From CAVXNB01 sp963763085 (GTDB lineage: Bacteria > Actinomycetota > Acidimicrobiia > Acidimicrobiales > Bog-793): a stretch of DNA of 64,000 nt. The DNA lies in assembly GCA_963763085.1 (NCBI GenBank), contig CAVXNB010000001.1:124001-188000 (forward strand), given 5' to 3'. The position numbers and the translations under genes are program-made. Within the stretch, counting starts at the first letter, position 1. Every line of letters begins with the position of its first letter. The notes under the pieces were generated by a model. It ran no database searches. It had not been told where the DNA came from and was given only the letters and a program-made list of their open reading frames with translations. This document shows positions 41,781 to 50,624 of this stretch, in pieces.

Positions 41781-43308
41781 TCAGTGCCTGGCACTTCCAG
41801 CTGCGGTCTGAATATTCTCCAACACCGAATCCAGGTTGAAGGAAGCTGGCTTCTGGCGAGGCGGGTACTTGACGAACCCGTCGATCTGCTGAGCAACGAG
41901 CGCCTGAAACCCGTAGAGCAGGAAGGCGTGAGAAGCCACCCACTCCCAGTACGAGTTCGAGTTCTCGAGGGCACGTTCGAACGGGTCGCGTCGCAGGTTG
42001 AAGAAGTGCGGTACGCGGCAGATGCACGAATGGCTCGGCCCAGCACGCCATCGTCTTAGCACGCTGCTCGCAGAACACTGCTTTCCAGTCGCCATTGCGG
42101 ATAGCCAACAGATCTCCGTCATCGCTGAAATAGAAAAGGAACGTACGCGGGCTGTCCGGCACCTCACCCTTCAGATAAGGGAGCATGTTGTACCCGTCGA
42201 GATGGACCTTGAACGTCCTGTCCCCGGACTTGTAGCCCGCGAGCGCCTTCTCCTTGATCGCCGGTTCTCCCGCCGCTGCCAGGAAGGTCTCCGCCCAGTC
42301 CTGATGACTGACGATGCCGTTGAGCACGGTGCCCGCCTCGAATTTCCCGGGCCAGCGCACGAAAGCCGGCACGCGCCAGCCGCCTTCCCAGTTGGTGTCC
42401 TTCTCGTGCGCGAAGGGAGTGATCGCACCGTCCGGCCAGGTGTTGTAATGCGGCCCGTTGTCCGTCGAGTACAAGACGATGGTGTCGTCAGCGATGCCCA
42501 ACTCGTCGAGCTTGTCCAGCATCAGGCCGATGTGCTCGTCGTGGGCGACCATCCTGTCGTTGTAGTCACCCTGCCCGCTTTTGCCCTTGTGCTTGGCTGC
42601 GACGTGGGTGCGGAAGTGCATCGCCGTGGTGTTGTACCAGAGGAAAAACGGCTTGTTGGCCGTGTGTGCGCGCTCGATGAAGTCGAGGGCTCCCTCGGTG
42701 ATTTCGTCGTCGATGGTTTCCTGGCGCTTGATCGACAGAGGGCCAGTGTCCTCGATCCTTTGCCTGCCGACTTTGCCCCAGCGCGGTTGCTCGGTTGGGT
42801 CGTCCGTTTCCGTTGCCCAGCAGTGGAGCACACCTCTCGGCCCGAATGCCGCTTTGAAAGCAGGGTCCTTAGGGTAGTCCGGGAGTTCCGGCTCCTCTTC
42901 CGCGTTCAAGTGGTAGAGGTTGCCGAAGAACTCGTCGAAACCATGGACCGTGGGCAGGAACTCGTTCTTGTCGCCCAGATGGTTCTTCCCGAATTGGCCG
43001 GTGATGTAGCCCTGCGGTTTCAGCAAGTCGGCGATAGTGGGATCTTCCGCGTGCAGACCAACGTCCGCACCGGGCATGCCGACCTTCGTCAGGCCCGTGC
43101 GCATCGGGTTCTGGCCGGTAATGAAAGCTGCACGGCCAGCCGTGCAGCTCTGCTGGCCATAGTAGTCAGTGAAGGCGATGCCCTCGTTGGCAATTCGATC
43201 GATATTCGGTGTCCGGTAGCCCATCTGGCCACGGCTGTTGTAGCTGATGTTCCACCACCCGATGTCATCGCCCCAGAGGACCAGAATGTTCGGTTGTTTC
43301 TCAGGCAC
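41781..43308 (-). CDS. arylsulfatase (frameshifted near the C-terminus)
   Basis: About 509 residues. The N-terminus PNILVLWGDDIGWWNISYNS holds metal-binding Asp residues. The formylglycine motif is C55-T-A-G-R (CTAGRAAFITGQNPMRTG), the C-x-A-x-R variant. KNHLGDKNEFLPTVHGFDEF and DNGPHYNTWPDG are further type I sulfatase motifs. The first frame ends at EPFVHLPR; the second resumes VPHFFNLRRDPFERALENSN and ends at 41781. The break is at about 42017-42020 and fits one extra base. It hydrolyses sulfate esters after Cys is converted to formylglycine. No signal peptide, no maturase gene nearby. Confidence 0.87.
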
Positions 43309-43531
43309 GCCTACTCCCTTCGACGGTGAACTACTGATCTCGGCGGTCGTCCGGCGGCCGCTCGCTCCCAGGAGATGCCTGATCGCGCTCGAAGAACGCT
43401 CCGCAACATACGAACTACTACGGGAGCGACCTTACAATCGTCGAGCCGCCATCCACCAGATCGACTTCTTTGACCGCCCGATCGTCGCGAGGCCCAAATG
43501 TTCGTGAATGGATCAGCGCCAATGCGCACCC

Positions 43532-43554
43532 TGTGGCGCCAGAATGGCGCTACA
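43532..43554. promoter_or_regulatory. palindromic operator upstream of vapBC
   Basis: TGTGGCGCCA-GAA-TGGCGCTACA: 10-bp arms that match in 9 positions, extended by an outer C/G pair. It ends 9 bp before the vapB ATG. Position and symmetry fit autoregulation by the VapB dimer. Confidence 0.6.
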
Positions 43555-43563
43555 GTCGCGGAC

Positions 43564-43794
43564 ATGCCAAGTGTCCAGATCAAGTCCGTTCCCGAGGATG
43601 TCCACGCGGAGCTTCGCCGACGGGCAGCGAACGAGGGAAAGTCGCTCCAGGAGTATTTGCTCGGCCGTCTGGTCGAGGAGGCACGGCGGCCGAGCCTCGA
43701 CGACCTTCTGAGCCGTGCCGGCCAGCGAAGCGGTGGGCACGTTTCGTTCCGTTTCGCAAGCGAGGTGGTTCGCGAGGACAGGGACGGAGGTTGA
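43564..43794 (+). CDS. vapB: VapB/FitA-type ribbon-helix-helix antitoxin
   Basis: 76 residues from ATG 43564. The N-terminus MPSVQIKSVPEDVHAELRRR is a ribbon-helix-helix DNA-binding domain; ANEGKSLQEYLLGRLVEEA is its second helix. The C-terminal tail (SGGHVSFRFASEVVREDRDG) would wrap the toxin and supply a basic residue to its active site. The stop overlaps the vapC start (TTGA), giving tight coupling. It neutralises VapC and should repress the operon through the palindrome at 43532-43554. Confidence 0.85.
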   Translation: MPSVQIKSVPEDVHAELRRRAANEGKSLQEYLLGRLVEEARRPSLDDLLSRAGQRSGGHVSFRFASEVVREDRDGG

Positions 43795-44183
43795 TCGTCG
43801 TTGACGCGTCGGTCATCGCGCCGGCTCTCGCCGACGATGACGCGGACGGCGACCAAGCCCGAGAACGTCTACGAGGTGAGCGTCTCGTGGCACCGGAGGT
43901 CTTCGACCTTGAGGTGGTCGCAGTCATCCGGAAGGCGCTTTTCGCTGGAGTGCTTGATGAACGCCGAGCAGCCATTGCCCTCGCAGACCTTGCAGACCTT
44001 GATCTGGAACGAGTGAGCCATCGACCACTATTGGTGCGGATATGGGAGCTTCATCCAAATGTCACGCCGTACGACGCGGCATATGTGGCTTTGGCTGAGA
44101 TGGTTGAGGCGACCCTCGTGACCGCGGACCGTCGGTTGGCGCAGGCACCAGGCCTGCGGTGTCAGATCGAGTGTCTCGGTTGA
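43791..44183 (+). CDS. vapC: VapC-type PIN-domain ribonuclease toxin
   Basis: 130 residues from TTG 43791, preceded by GGGACGGAGG. The PIN-domain acidic residues are present: Asp in LIVVDASVIAPAL, Glu in VFDLEVVAVIRK, Asp in TPYDAAYVALAE and Asp in LVTADRRLAQ. VapC toxins cleave tRNA or rRNA when freed from VapB. The four-residue active site is complete, so the toxin is probably functional. Confidence 0.87.
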   Translation: MIVVDASVIAPALADDDADGDQARERLRGERLVAPEVFDLEVVAVIRKALFAGVLDERRAAIALADLADLDLERVSHRPLLVRIWELHPNVTPYDAAYVALAEMVEATLVTADRRLAQAPGLRCQIECLG

Positions 44184-44300
44184 TGCGAGGCTCATCCGCA
44201 GCGTGGCTCGGGAGCGAACGTTCGGCTGAAGCGCCGAGGATGCCGTCTTCGGCCTGAGACGAGGTCAGTCGTAACGTTCTCGGAACGCTTGGGGCGTAGC

Positions 44301-45542
44301 GTGCGCTTTGTGGGTGACGAGACGGCAGCCGTTGAGGAGGCGTACGTCCGGGAAATCCGACGCTCCAGATTTCGCGCGGCGACGCCAGCGACGGCGACGG
44401 TCCTCGGCACCTTGGTGCTCCTACTGGAGGCCGCCGGCATCACGCTCGACGGTTTCACGCGTCAAATATCGGTGAGCAATGACGTCCCGCCGATTTTCGT
44501 CGTCGTCATCTACACCGTCGTAGGAGTGGTCATCGCACGCCGCCAGCCCCGCAATCCCGTCGGGTGGACGCTGATCGTCGCGATCTTCTTGTTTCTGCTC
44601 AGCAACGACGCCAGCTCCTACGTAGCTCTCCGCTATCACTTCGGCCACGATGGGCTTCCGCTCGCACCGACTGCGCTACTGCTGGAAGCCGTGTGGATCC
44701 CGTCGATCGCGTTGTTCCCGCTCGTGGTCCTGCTGTTCCCGGATGGCCGACTGCAGTCACGGCGCTGGCGGTGGGTGCTCTGGGTCTATGGCGGGCTCAT
44801 TTCACTCGTGACGGTGGTCGTCTTCCTTCCAGCCTTGAGCGCCGTCGTCCATCACCGCATCAACGTCGACGCCTCCGGCAACCTCGTGAGCTCGGGCAAA
44901 CCGAGCGGCGGTGCGGGGTCAGTCGTGGCGGCATTGGTGGCCTGCTCGATCGGCGCAATCTGGGTGTCGTTCGTCGTCCACCAGTTCCGGAGTTGGCGGC
45001 GATCGACGGGCGAGCGCCGGCAGCAGCTGAAGTGGGTTATGTGCGGCGGCGCTATGGCGCTCGTGGGTGGTGTCCTGGGCAGTGTGTTCAGCTCAAGCCC
45101 CGTCGGCAGTGTTCTCTTCTTCGGGATCGTCGCTTTGCCGGTCAGCATCGGCGTTGCGATCCTCAAGTACCGCCTTTACGAGATCGACCGCTTCATCAGC
45201 CGAACGTTGTCGTACGCGATCGTGACCGGTCTCGTCGTCGGCGTATACGTGGGGGTGGTCACGCTCGTGACGAAAGGGCTCGGCTTCTCATCGCCCATCG
45301 CCGTCGCCGCATCCACCTTGGCAGCCGTTGCGCTCTTCAACCCGCTACGCGTGCGGATCCAACGAGTGGTCGACCGCCGATTCAACCGAGCCCGCTATGA
45401 CGCGGATGCGACCGTCGCGGCATTCACGGGTCGGCTCCGAGACGCCGTCGACCTGGAGACGGTGCGAAGGGAGCTGCTCGAGGTCGTCAACCGGGCTGTC
45501 GAGCCGGCACACGCGTCGGTGTGGATCCGGCGGCGGGAGTGA
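44301..45542 (+). CDS. polytopic membrane protein resembling a sensor input region
   Basis: About 413 residues; start uncertain (TTG 44289, GTG 44301 or GTG 44310). Eight or so hydrophobic segments occur, for example VLGTLVLLLEAAGITL, PIFVVVIYTVVGVVIARRQP, IALFPLVVLLFPDGRLQSRR and VTGLVVGVYVGVVTLV. The ILKYRLYEIDRFISRTLSYA and FNPLRVRIQRVVDRRFNRAR motifs are common in the membrane part of actinobacterial histidine kinases. No kinase or output domain follows: the protein stops after a short coiled-coil-like tail (VRRELLEVVNRAVEPAHAS). It may be a stand-alone receptor. Confidence 0.72.
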   Translation: MRFVGDETAAVEEAYVREIRRSRFRAATPATATVLGTLVLLLEAAGITLDGFTRQISVSNDVPPIFVVVIYTVVGVVIARRQPRNPVGWTLIVAIFLFLLSNDASSYVALRYHFGHDGLPLAPTALLLEAVWIPSIALFPLVVLLFPDGRLQSRRWRWVLWVYGGLISLVTVVVFLPALSAVVHHRINVDASGNLVSSGKPSGGAGSVVAALVACSIGAIWVSFVVHQFRSWRRSTGERRQQLKWVMCGGAMALVGGVLGSVFSSSPVGSVLFFGIVALPVSIGVAILKYRLYEIDRFISRTLSYAIVTGLVVGVYVGVVTLVTKGLGFSSPIAVAASTLAAVALFNPLRVRIQRVVDRRFNRARYDADATVAAFTGRLRDAVDLETVRRELLEVVNRAVEPAHASVWIRRRE

Positions 45543-45642
45543 GGCGGCAGAACACCCTCGGACGGATGGGCGAGATCGCCGGCGGAATCCTCTAACCACG
45601 GCTCGAAACGGAGCCCGTCGGCAACTCTTCCGGTGGGGACGA

Positions 45643-46044
45643 TCACATGCTGTCGATCGGGATCGAGTGGTAGCCGACCTCGCTGCTGATGAGTCCGTCC
45701 TCGAAATCGAACATGACGACGTGGCCCCACTCGAGCCGATCTCCGTCAGGCAGCACTTTTCCGACTCGCATCTCGACGATGATGTCCTGGCGATCCTCGT
45801 TGGCCCACCAACGCAGAACTTCGAAGAACGCGTCACCCTGGAGTTGGGAGTACAACGCGCGGACGGCCTCGGCTCCATGCACCATCTCCATACCCGGGTA
45901 CTGCGCCCAACTGGGACTGGCTGTCATCGTGGCCATCGCCCCGTCGACATCGACCATGTACGGTCCGCCTTCGACCTTGGTGCACTCGAGGGTGCCATGG
46001 CGCCGGACCATCTCGAACATTTCTTCGCCGGTGAGCTTCTTCAC
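45643..46044 (-). CDS. NTF2-like/SnoaL-like protein
   Basis: 133 residues from GTG 46044 (AGGGG just upstream); a longer frame to 46227 lacks support. It starts KKLTGEEMFEMVRRHGTLEC and contains ATMTASPSWAQYPGMEMVHG, ALYSQLQGDAFFEVLRWWAN and WGHVVMFDFEDGLISSEVGY, the cone-shaped NTF2 fold seen in SnoaL-like isomerases and polyketide cyclases. The ligand is unknown. It is divergent from the EamA transporter gene (214 bp between), where I see no further gene. Confidence 0.72.
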   Translation of the reverse strand: MKKLTGEEMFEMVRRHGTLECTKVEGGPYMVDVDGAMATMTASPSWAQYPGMEMVHGAEAVRALYSQLQGDAFFEVLRWWANEDRQDIIVEMRVGKVLPDGDRLEWGHVVMFDFEDGLISSEVGYHSIPIDSM

Positions 46045-46258
46045 TGAACCCCTTCGCCGGAGCGTGTACGTGCCTGGGACCTGTTCACTTCCAATTGCAT
46101 CCTGATCGGGCCGTGCGACCGAACCAGGACCGACCCGCACGAGATGGTAGAGGAGTTCCTCCAACGTGAGCTCACGAAACCTTCGTGCGGGGCATCTCGA
46201 CCGAGATGTCCGAAAAGCGCCGGACAATCACCGCCGAAACGGCGACGATGAGTTCGCC

Positions 46259-47206
46259 ATGACCAACCCGGAGATACGGCAGTCCCCGGACTACGGACCT
46301 GCTCCCGAGCAGGCGCTCAACGCACGTGCGCAGCAGGCCCGGACAGACCGTCTGGCGCTGATCGCGGCCGGGGTGACGGTCGTGTTGTGGGCGTCGGCTT
46401 TCGTGGCTATCCGAAGCGCCGGCCGTGAGTTCTCTCCTGGTGCTCTGGCTCTCGGCAGGCTGACGTGCGGATTGGCGGTGCTCGTCGTCTTGGCCTGGAA
46501 ACAGCGGGAAGGATGGCCGCCACGAGCGGCCTGGCCAGGGATCGTGGCGTCGGGCCTCCTCTGGTTCGGGGTCTACATGGTCGCGCTCAACTGGGGCGAG
46601 CAGAAGGTCGACGCAGGCACGGCGGCGATGGTGGTCAGCCTCGGTCCGCTTGTCATCGCACTTCTGAGCGGATGGTTCCTCAAGGAAGGCTTCCCGCGGA
46701 GCTTGCTGGCGGGCGTGACGGTGTCACTGGCCGGCGTCGTCGTCGTCGGGGTCGCCACCTCGGGCGTCGGTTACGCGTCGGTCGCCGGCGTACTGCTCTG
46801 CCTGCTGGCTGCGCTGTCGTTCGCTGCCGCGGTGATCTTCCAGAAGCGGGCGCTGCGGTCCGCTTCGGCGCTTCAGGTCACGACCTTCGGTGCTGCTGTG
46901 GGCGCGGTGGCTTGCCTGCCGTTTTGCGGCCAATTGGTGTCCCAGGTCACGACCGCCCCCCTCTATGCCACCCTGAGCGTCTGCTACCTGGGCGTCTTCC
47001 CAACTGCTGTCGGGTTCACCACCTGGGCCTACGCTCTCGCCCGCACGCCCGCAGGCAAGATGGGCGCCACCACGTACTTGATCCCAGCGATAACGGTGCT
47101 GCTGTCGTGGGCGGTGCTTGGTCAGGTGCCTGGCTGGCTTGCGCTCTCCGGCGGAGCGTTGTGCCTTGTTGGCGTCGCGATCTCGCGGCGCCGTCCGAAG
47201 GCATGA
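46259..47206 (+). CDS. EamA/DMT-family transporter
   Basis: 315 residues from ATG 46259. Ten predicted helices form two EamA repeats: VVLWASAFVAIRSAGREFSP to GWFLKEGFPRSLLAGVTVSL, and ASVAGVLLCLLAALSFAAAV to WAVLGQVPGWLALSGGALCL. The start of each repeat and P-A-I-T-V-L-L-S-W are typical. DMT exporters move amino acids, nucleotides or drugs out of the cell; the substrate is unknown. Monocistronic. Confidence 0.88.
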   Translation: MTNPEIRQSPDYGPAPEQALNARAQQARTDRLALIAAGVTVVLWASAFVAIRSAGREFSPGALALGRLTCGLAVLVVLAWKQREGWPPRAAWPGIVASGLLWFGVYMVALNWGEQKVDAGTAAMVVSLGPLVIALLSGWFLKEGFPRSLLAGVTVSLAGVVVVGVATSGVGYASVAGVLLCLLAALSFAAAVIFQKRALRSASALQVTTFGAAVGAVACLPFCGQLVSQVTTAPLYATLSVCYLGVFPTAVGFTTWAYALARTPAGKMGATTYLIPAITVLLSWAVLGQVPGWLALSGGALCLVGVAISRRRPKA

Positions 47207-47345
47207 CTCGGCATCGTCCTCTCCGTGGACAGCTTGCCGGGCCGGAGCGTAACTTCTGGGCGGGAAAAGCTATGTTGCGCCGGAGTCGAGCACAGGGAGC
47301 CGGTATGACCGTGAAGGCATATAACCGACGTAGTGACTGTCGGAG

Positions 47346-49026
47346 ATGACCGAGGACGGCGCATCGCCGATCGGCTTCATCGACTCCCCGAGAGCCTCGG
47401 AGGCGGTGGCGCTAGGGCCTGTTGACGTTCTCGGATGGGTGCTCGTCCAGGACGTGCCAGCTGAGGTCGTCGCGGTGATCGTGGACGGCCAGGTGGTCGG
47501 GAGAGGCAAGCCGCTCGTTCATCGCCCGGACGTCATCGAGGCTCTCGGGCTCACCGCTTCGGATCTCTGCGGCTTCGAATTCTCCATCGACTTGTCGGCT
47601 CTCCCCGGCGTCAAGCGGGGTCCACTCGATCTGAGCGTGGCCGCGGCGGCGGACGGAAGGGGCAGGGAGATCCCGTTTGCCTCCGTCACGGTCGAGGTGG
47701 GCGAACCCTTGCAGACCCTCCAGGTCCGCGGACATCTGGACACCCCCTTCCCCGACGCGGAGGTGTCCCCGCGCCATGTGCTCATCGAGGGTTGGGCGGC
47801 GATCGGAGATCATCCCGCGAGGAGCGTCGTCATCACGGTGGACGACCTCGTCGTCGGCGTGGCTCGCGTCGGCCTACCGCGACCCGACATCGCCGACGGA
47901 TTCGGTGAGCCCAACCTCAAATGGAGTGGATTCGCGCTCACCGTCGAGCTGGGCGATGTCCAAGCTGACCACGTACGGCTCACGGCGACGACTTTTGCGG
48001 GCACGGGCGCGGAAGGGTCCCGCCAGGCCTTCCAGATCGATCAGGTCACGGTTCGCCTCGTCGAGCCGGCTCCGGCCGAGCACCGGGTCTTCGACGTGGA
48101 GACGCTCCGGGAGCTCGCGTCGGACTGGTGGTACTACTCGGTCGAGCTCGCTCCCGGCGTCGTCGCGAAGGGCATCGACTACGAGTGGGACATTCCCATG
48201 CTTCCGCGGATGTTGATGCGTTCGTGTGATCTCGCTGACAAGGACTGCCTCGATCTTGGATCGATGGAAGGGCTGATTCCGATCCTCATGAAAAGGCAGG
48301 GCGCGCGCTCCGCGCTTGCTACCGACTACGACGACCGGCTGATGCGCAAGATCGAAGCCGTCCAGTACGCGTATGGCGTCGATTTCGAGTACGAGACCGT
48401 GGGGCTCATGTACGACTTGCACAAGAAGCTCACCGGGCGAAGCTTCGATTTCATCAACTGCTCGGGTCTGCTTTACCACACGTGGTCGCCCCTTCACGTT
48501 CTGGCCGGCGTGCGTCCGCTTTTGCGCCGCAACGGTCTGATGATCGTTTCGACGATCGTCAACCTGGACGATGAGAGCTTCATGGAGTTCAATCGGGCGG
48601 GTCATCTGAACCCTGAGTGCAACACCTTCTGGTACGTGTCGGTCGGGTGGCTCGGCTACGCGCTCCGCTATCTCCATCTGAGACCCGTCGACGTCCTCTA
48701 CTTCGTGCACGACGAGCACTGGCGCACACCGGGCCACCCCTTGCCGAAGGTGCGACGGGCCTATGTCTCAGTGCTCTGCAGGGCGACCCAGACGGCTGAG
48801 GACGACCCATGGATGGAGGTGTCGAGCAGAGCCTCGATCGAGTATCTCGACATCACGGACTGGTCGGTGGCCAATTCCCAGACAATCTCGACGATCGCGA
48901 CGTGTCGGGGACCGTCGCGACATCTCCGATCTCTCGCTGTTCGAGGCGATCCAGTCCTCGGCTCCGATCCCTGAGCTGGTGCCGAAGCGAGACACCCATT
49001 TCCTGCACTTGGCTGACGAGAGCTGA
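47346..49026 (+). CDS. Ig-like-module SAM methyltransferase (frameshifted at C-terminus)
   Basis: About 560 residues. Two Ig-like repeats open the protein (GFIDSPRASEAVALGPVDVL then GWVLVQDVPAEVVAVIVDGQ; GHLDTPFPDAEVSPRHVLIE then GWAAIGDHPARSVVITVDD), each ending with a R-P-D motif. A methyltransferase domain follows from about residue 250 (CLDLGSMEGLIPILMKRQGA, FDFINCSGLLYHTWSPLHVL, LRRNGLMIVSTIV). The frame closes at 48974, but the matching tail DRRDISDLSLFEAIQSSAPI runs in another frame to 49026; the shift is near 48905. The same Ig-like module occurs in the glycosyltransferase at 56407-58827, suggesting a shared glycan pathway. Confidence 0.78.
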
Positions 49027-49041
49027 ACGCGAGACGCTCGT

Positions 49042-49704
49042 TCAGCCCGTCCGTCCATCCCGGAGGCGGACGACGTCGTCACCGCGTTCGACCAGATCGG
49101 GATCGTGCGTGGCGAGAATCACGGTGGCCCCGCGACCGGCGGCGGCTTGCAGAAGACCGAAGACGAGGTCGCGGTTGACCGCGTCGAGCTCGGAGGTGGG
49201 CTCGTCGGCGATGACGAGCTGCGGTTCGGCCACGATGGCGCGGGCGACGGCTGTTCGTTGCTGCTGGCCGCCGGAGAGCTCGTTCGCAAGCTGATTGGCG
49301 GCGTTGTCCAGCCCCAGAGTGGCGAGCGTCTGCTCGACGCGCTCGGCGACCTCGCCGCGCGGTCGGCGGAGCAACTGAAGGGGGACGGCGACGTTCTCGG
49401 CCGCCGTCAGGGCGGCGGCCAGGCCGAAGATCTGAGGAACGAAGCCGAAGTGCTTGCTGACGCCCCAACGGAGGCTGGACCGGCTCCCACCGTTCACGAT
49501 CACCTCGCCTTCGGTGGGTCGAAGGATACCGGCGAGGACATGAAGCAGGGTGGTCTTTCCCGATCCTGCAGGACCGGTGACGACCAGGACTCGGCCGGGC
49601 CGGGCCTCGAGGTCTATGTCGCTGAGGATGACCCGTGACCCGATCCGGACCCCGACGTGGACGGCCCGCAGCAGGGCTGGGCCCTCGGCGCCGGGGTCGC
49701 TCAT
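49042..49704 (-). CDS. ABC transporter ATP-binding protein (LolD/MacB type)
   Basis: 220 residues. Walker A is TGPAGSGKTTLLHVLAG, signature ANELSGGQQQRTAVARAI, Walker B LVIADEPTSELD and the switch His in ILATHDPDLVERG. It is the third gene of an exporter operon (permease, ATPase 1, ATPase 2), overlapping ATPase 1 by 4 nt. Such ATPases drive FtsX-type permeases that extrude lipoproteins, peptides or drugs by mechanotransmission. Confidence 0.9.
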   Translation of the reverse strand: MSDPGAEGPALLRAVHVGVRIGSRVILSDIDLEARPGRVLVVTGPAGSGKTTLLHVLAGILRPTEGEVIVNGGSRSSLRWGVSKHFGFVPQIFGLAAALTAAENVAVPLQLLRRPRGEVAERVEQTLATLGLDNAANQLANELSGGQQQRTAVARAIVAEPQLVIADEPTSELDAVNRDLVFGLLQAAAGRGATVILATHDPDLVERGDDVVRLRDGRTG

Positions 49705-50624
49705 GCGCCGGGCTCACCGAGGCGCGTGCTGTCGTGTTCCGCGACGCGCAGGTCGGCGCCGTCGGGCTGGCGGCGCACGCTCACGAGCGTGTTGGGCGGC
49801 AGCACCTCGAGCACGTCAGGCGGCAGTTGCACGGTCCCGTCGCGACCGACGACGGCGTACTCCGCGCCGTGACGACCCTCGGAACCGACCCGTCCGTCAC
49901 GGATCGTGATCGTCCTGGGGATGACCGAGGCGACGGCCGGGTCGTGGGTGACGAGGACGATCGTCGACCCGAGCCGGTCGTTGATCGTGTGCAGCAACGC
50001 GACGGCGGCATCGCGCCCGACCGCGTCCAACTGGCTGGTCGGCTCATCGACGAGGAGCAGGCTCGGACTGGCGGCGACGCCGACGGCGAGGGCCACCAGC
50101 TGCTGTTCGCCTCCGGAAAGGTTGCTGACGCGGGAGGTGGCGAGCGCGCCCAGCTCGAGCTGTTCGAGCACCTCCTGCGGCCCCTGGATGGCGTGTCGCG
50201 CCCGGCGCGCCCCGAGCTGGGCGAACCAGACGTTCTGTTCCCCCGTTGCGTACGGCAGCAGATTGGTTCCAGCGTCCTGGAGGACGATGCCGACCTCGGT
50301 GGCCCGGAGCAGCCGCAGTTCCGAGGAGGAGAGCAGTCCGAGATCACGGCCGCCCACCACGATCCGGCCTGCGGTGGGCTGGATCAGCCCGCCGAGCAGC
50401 TTGAGGAGCGTGGACTTCCCGGTTCCGGATGGTCCGAGGAGCGCGACCATCTCGCCCGACTCGATTTCGAGGTCGACTCCGCGCAGCGCCACGACCTGGG
50501 CACTCTCGCTCGTGTAGAGGTGGACGACGCTGGTGCAGGTCACGTCGAGGCCGCCGTCATCGGAGACGCTCGCGCCCCGCGCGTCGAGAACCGCACGCCG
50601 AAAGCGCTCTTGGGCGGTGCTCAC
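49701..50624 (-). CDS. ABC transporter ATP-binding protein
   Basis: 307 residues. Walker A is LLGPSGTGKSTLLKLLGG, signature SNLSGGEQQLVALAV, Walker B LLLVDEPTSQLD and His switch VLVTHDPAVASVI. A C-terminal extension of about 70 residues (from AEYAVVGRDGTVQLPPDVLE) is unusual and may contact the permease or sense substrate. ATGA overlaps at both ends couple it to the permease and the second ATPase. Two different ATPases for one permease suggest a heterodimeric ATPase. Confidence 0.9.
   Translation of the reverse strand: MSTAQERFRRAVLDARGASVSDDGGLDVTCTSVVHLYTSESAQVVALRGVDLEIESGEMVALLGPSGTGKSTLLKLLGGLIQPTAGRIVVGGRDLGLLSSSELRLLRATEVGIVLQDAGTNLLPYATGEQNVWFAQLGARRARHAIQGPQEVLEQLELGALATSRVSNLSGGEQQLVALAVGVAASPSLLLVDEPTSQLDAVGRDAAVALLHTINDRLGSTIVLVTHDPAVASVIPRTITIRDGRVGSEGRHGAEYAVVGRDGTVQLPPDVLEVLPPNTLVSVRRQPDGADLRVAEHDSTRLGEPGA

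Noticed and set aside
44215..44224. CGAACGTTCG palindrome as a second LexA box.
   Set aside because: The half-sites abut with no 4-nt spacer, unlike the LexA box CGAAC-N4-GTTCG.
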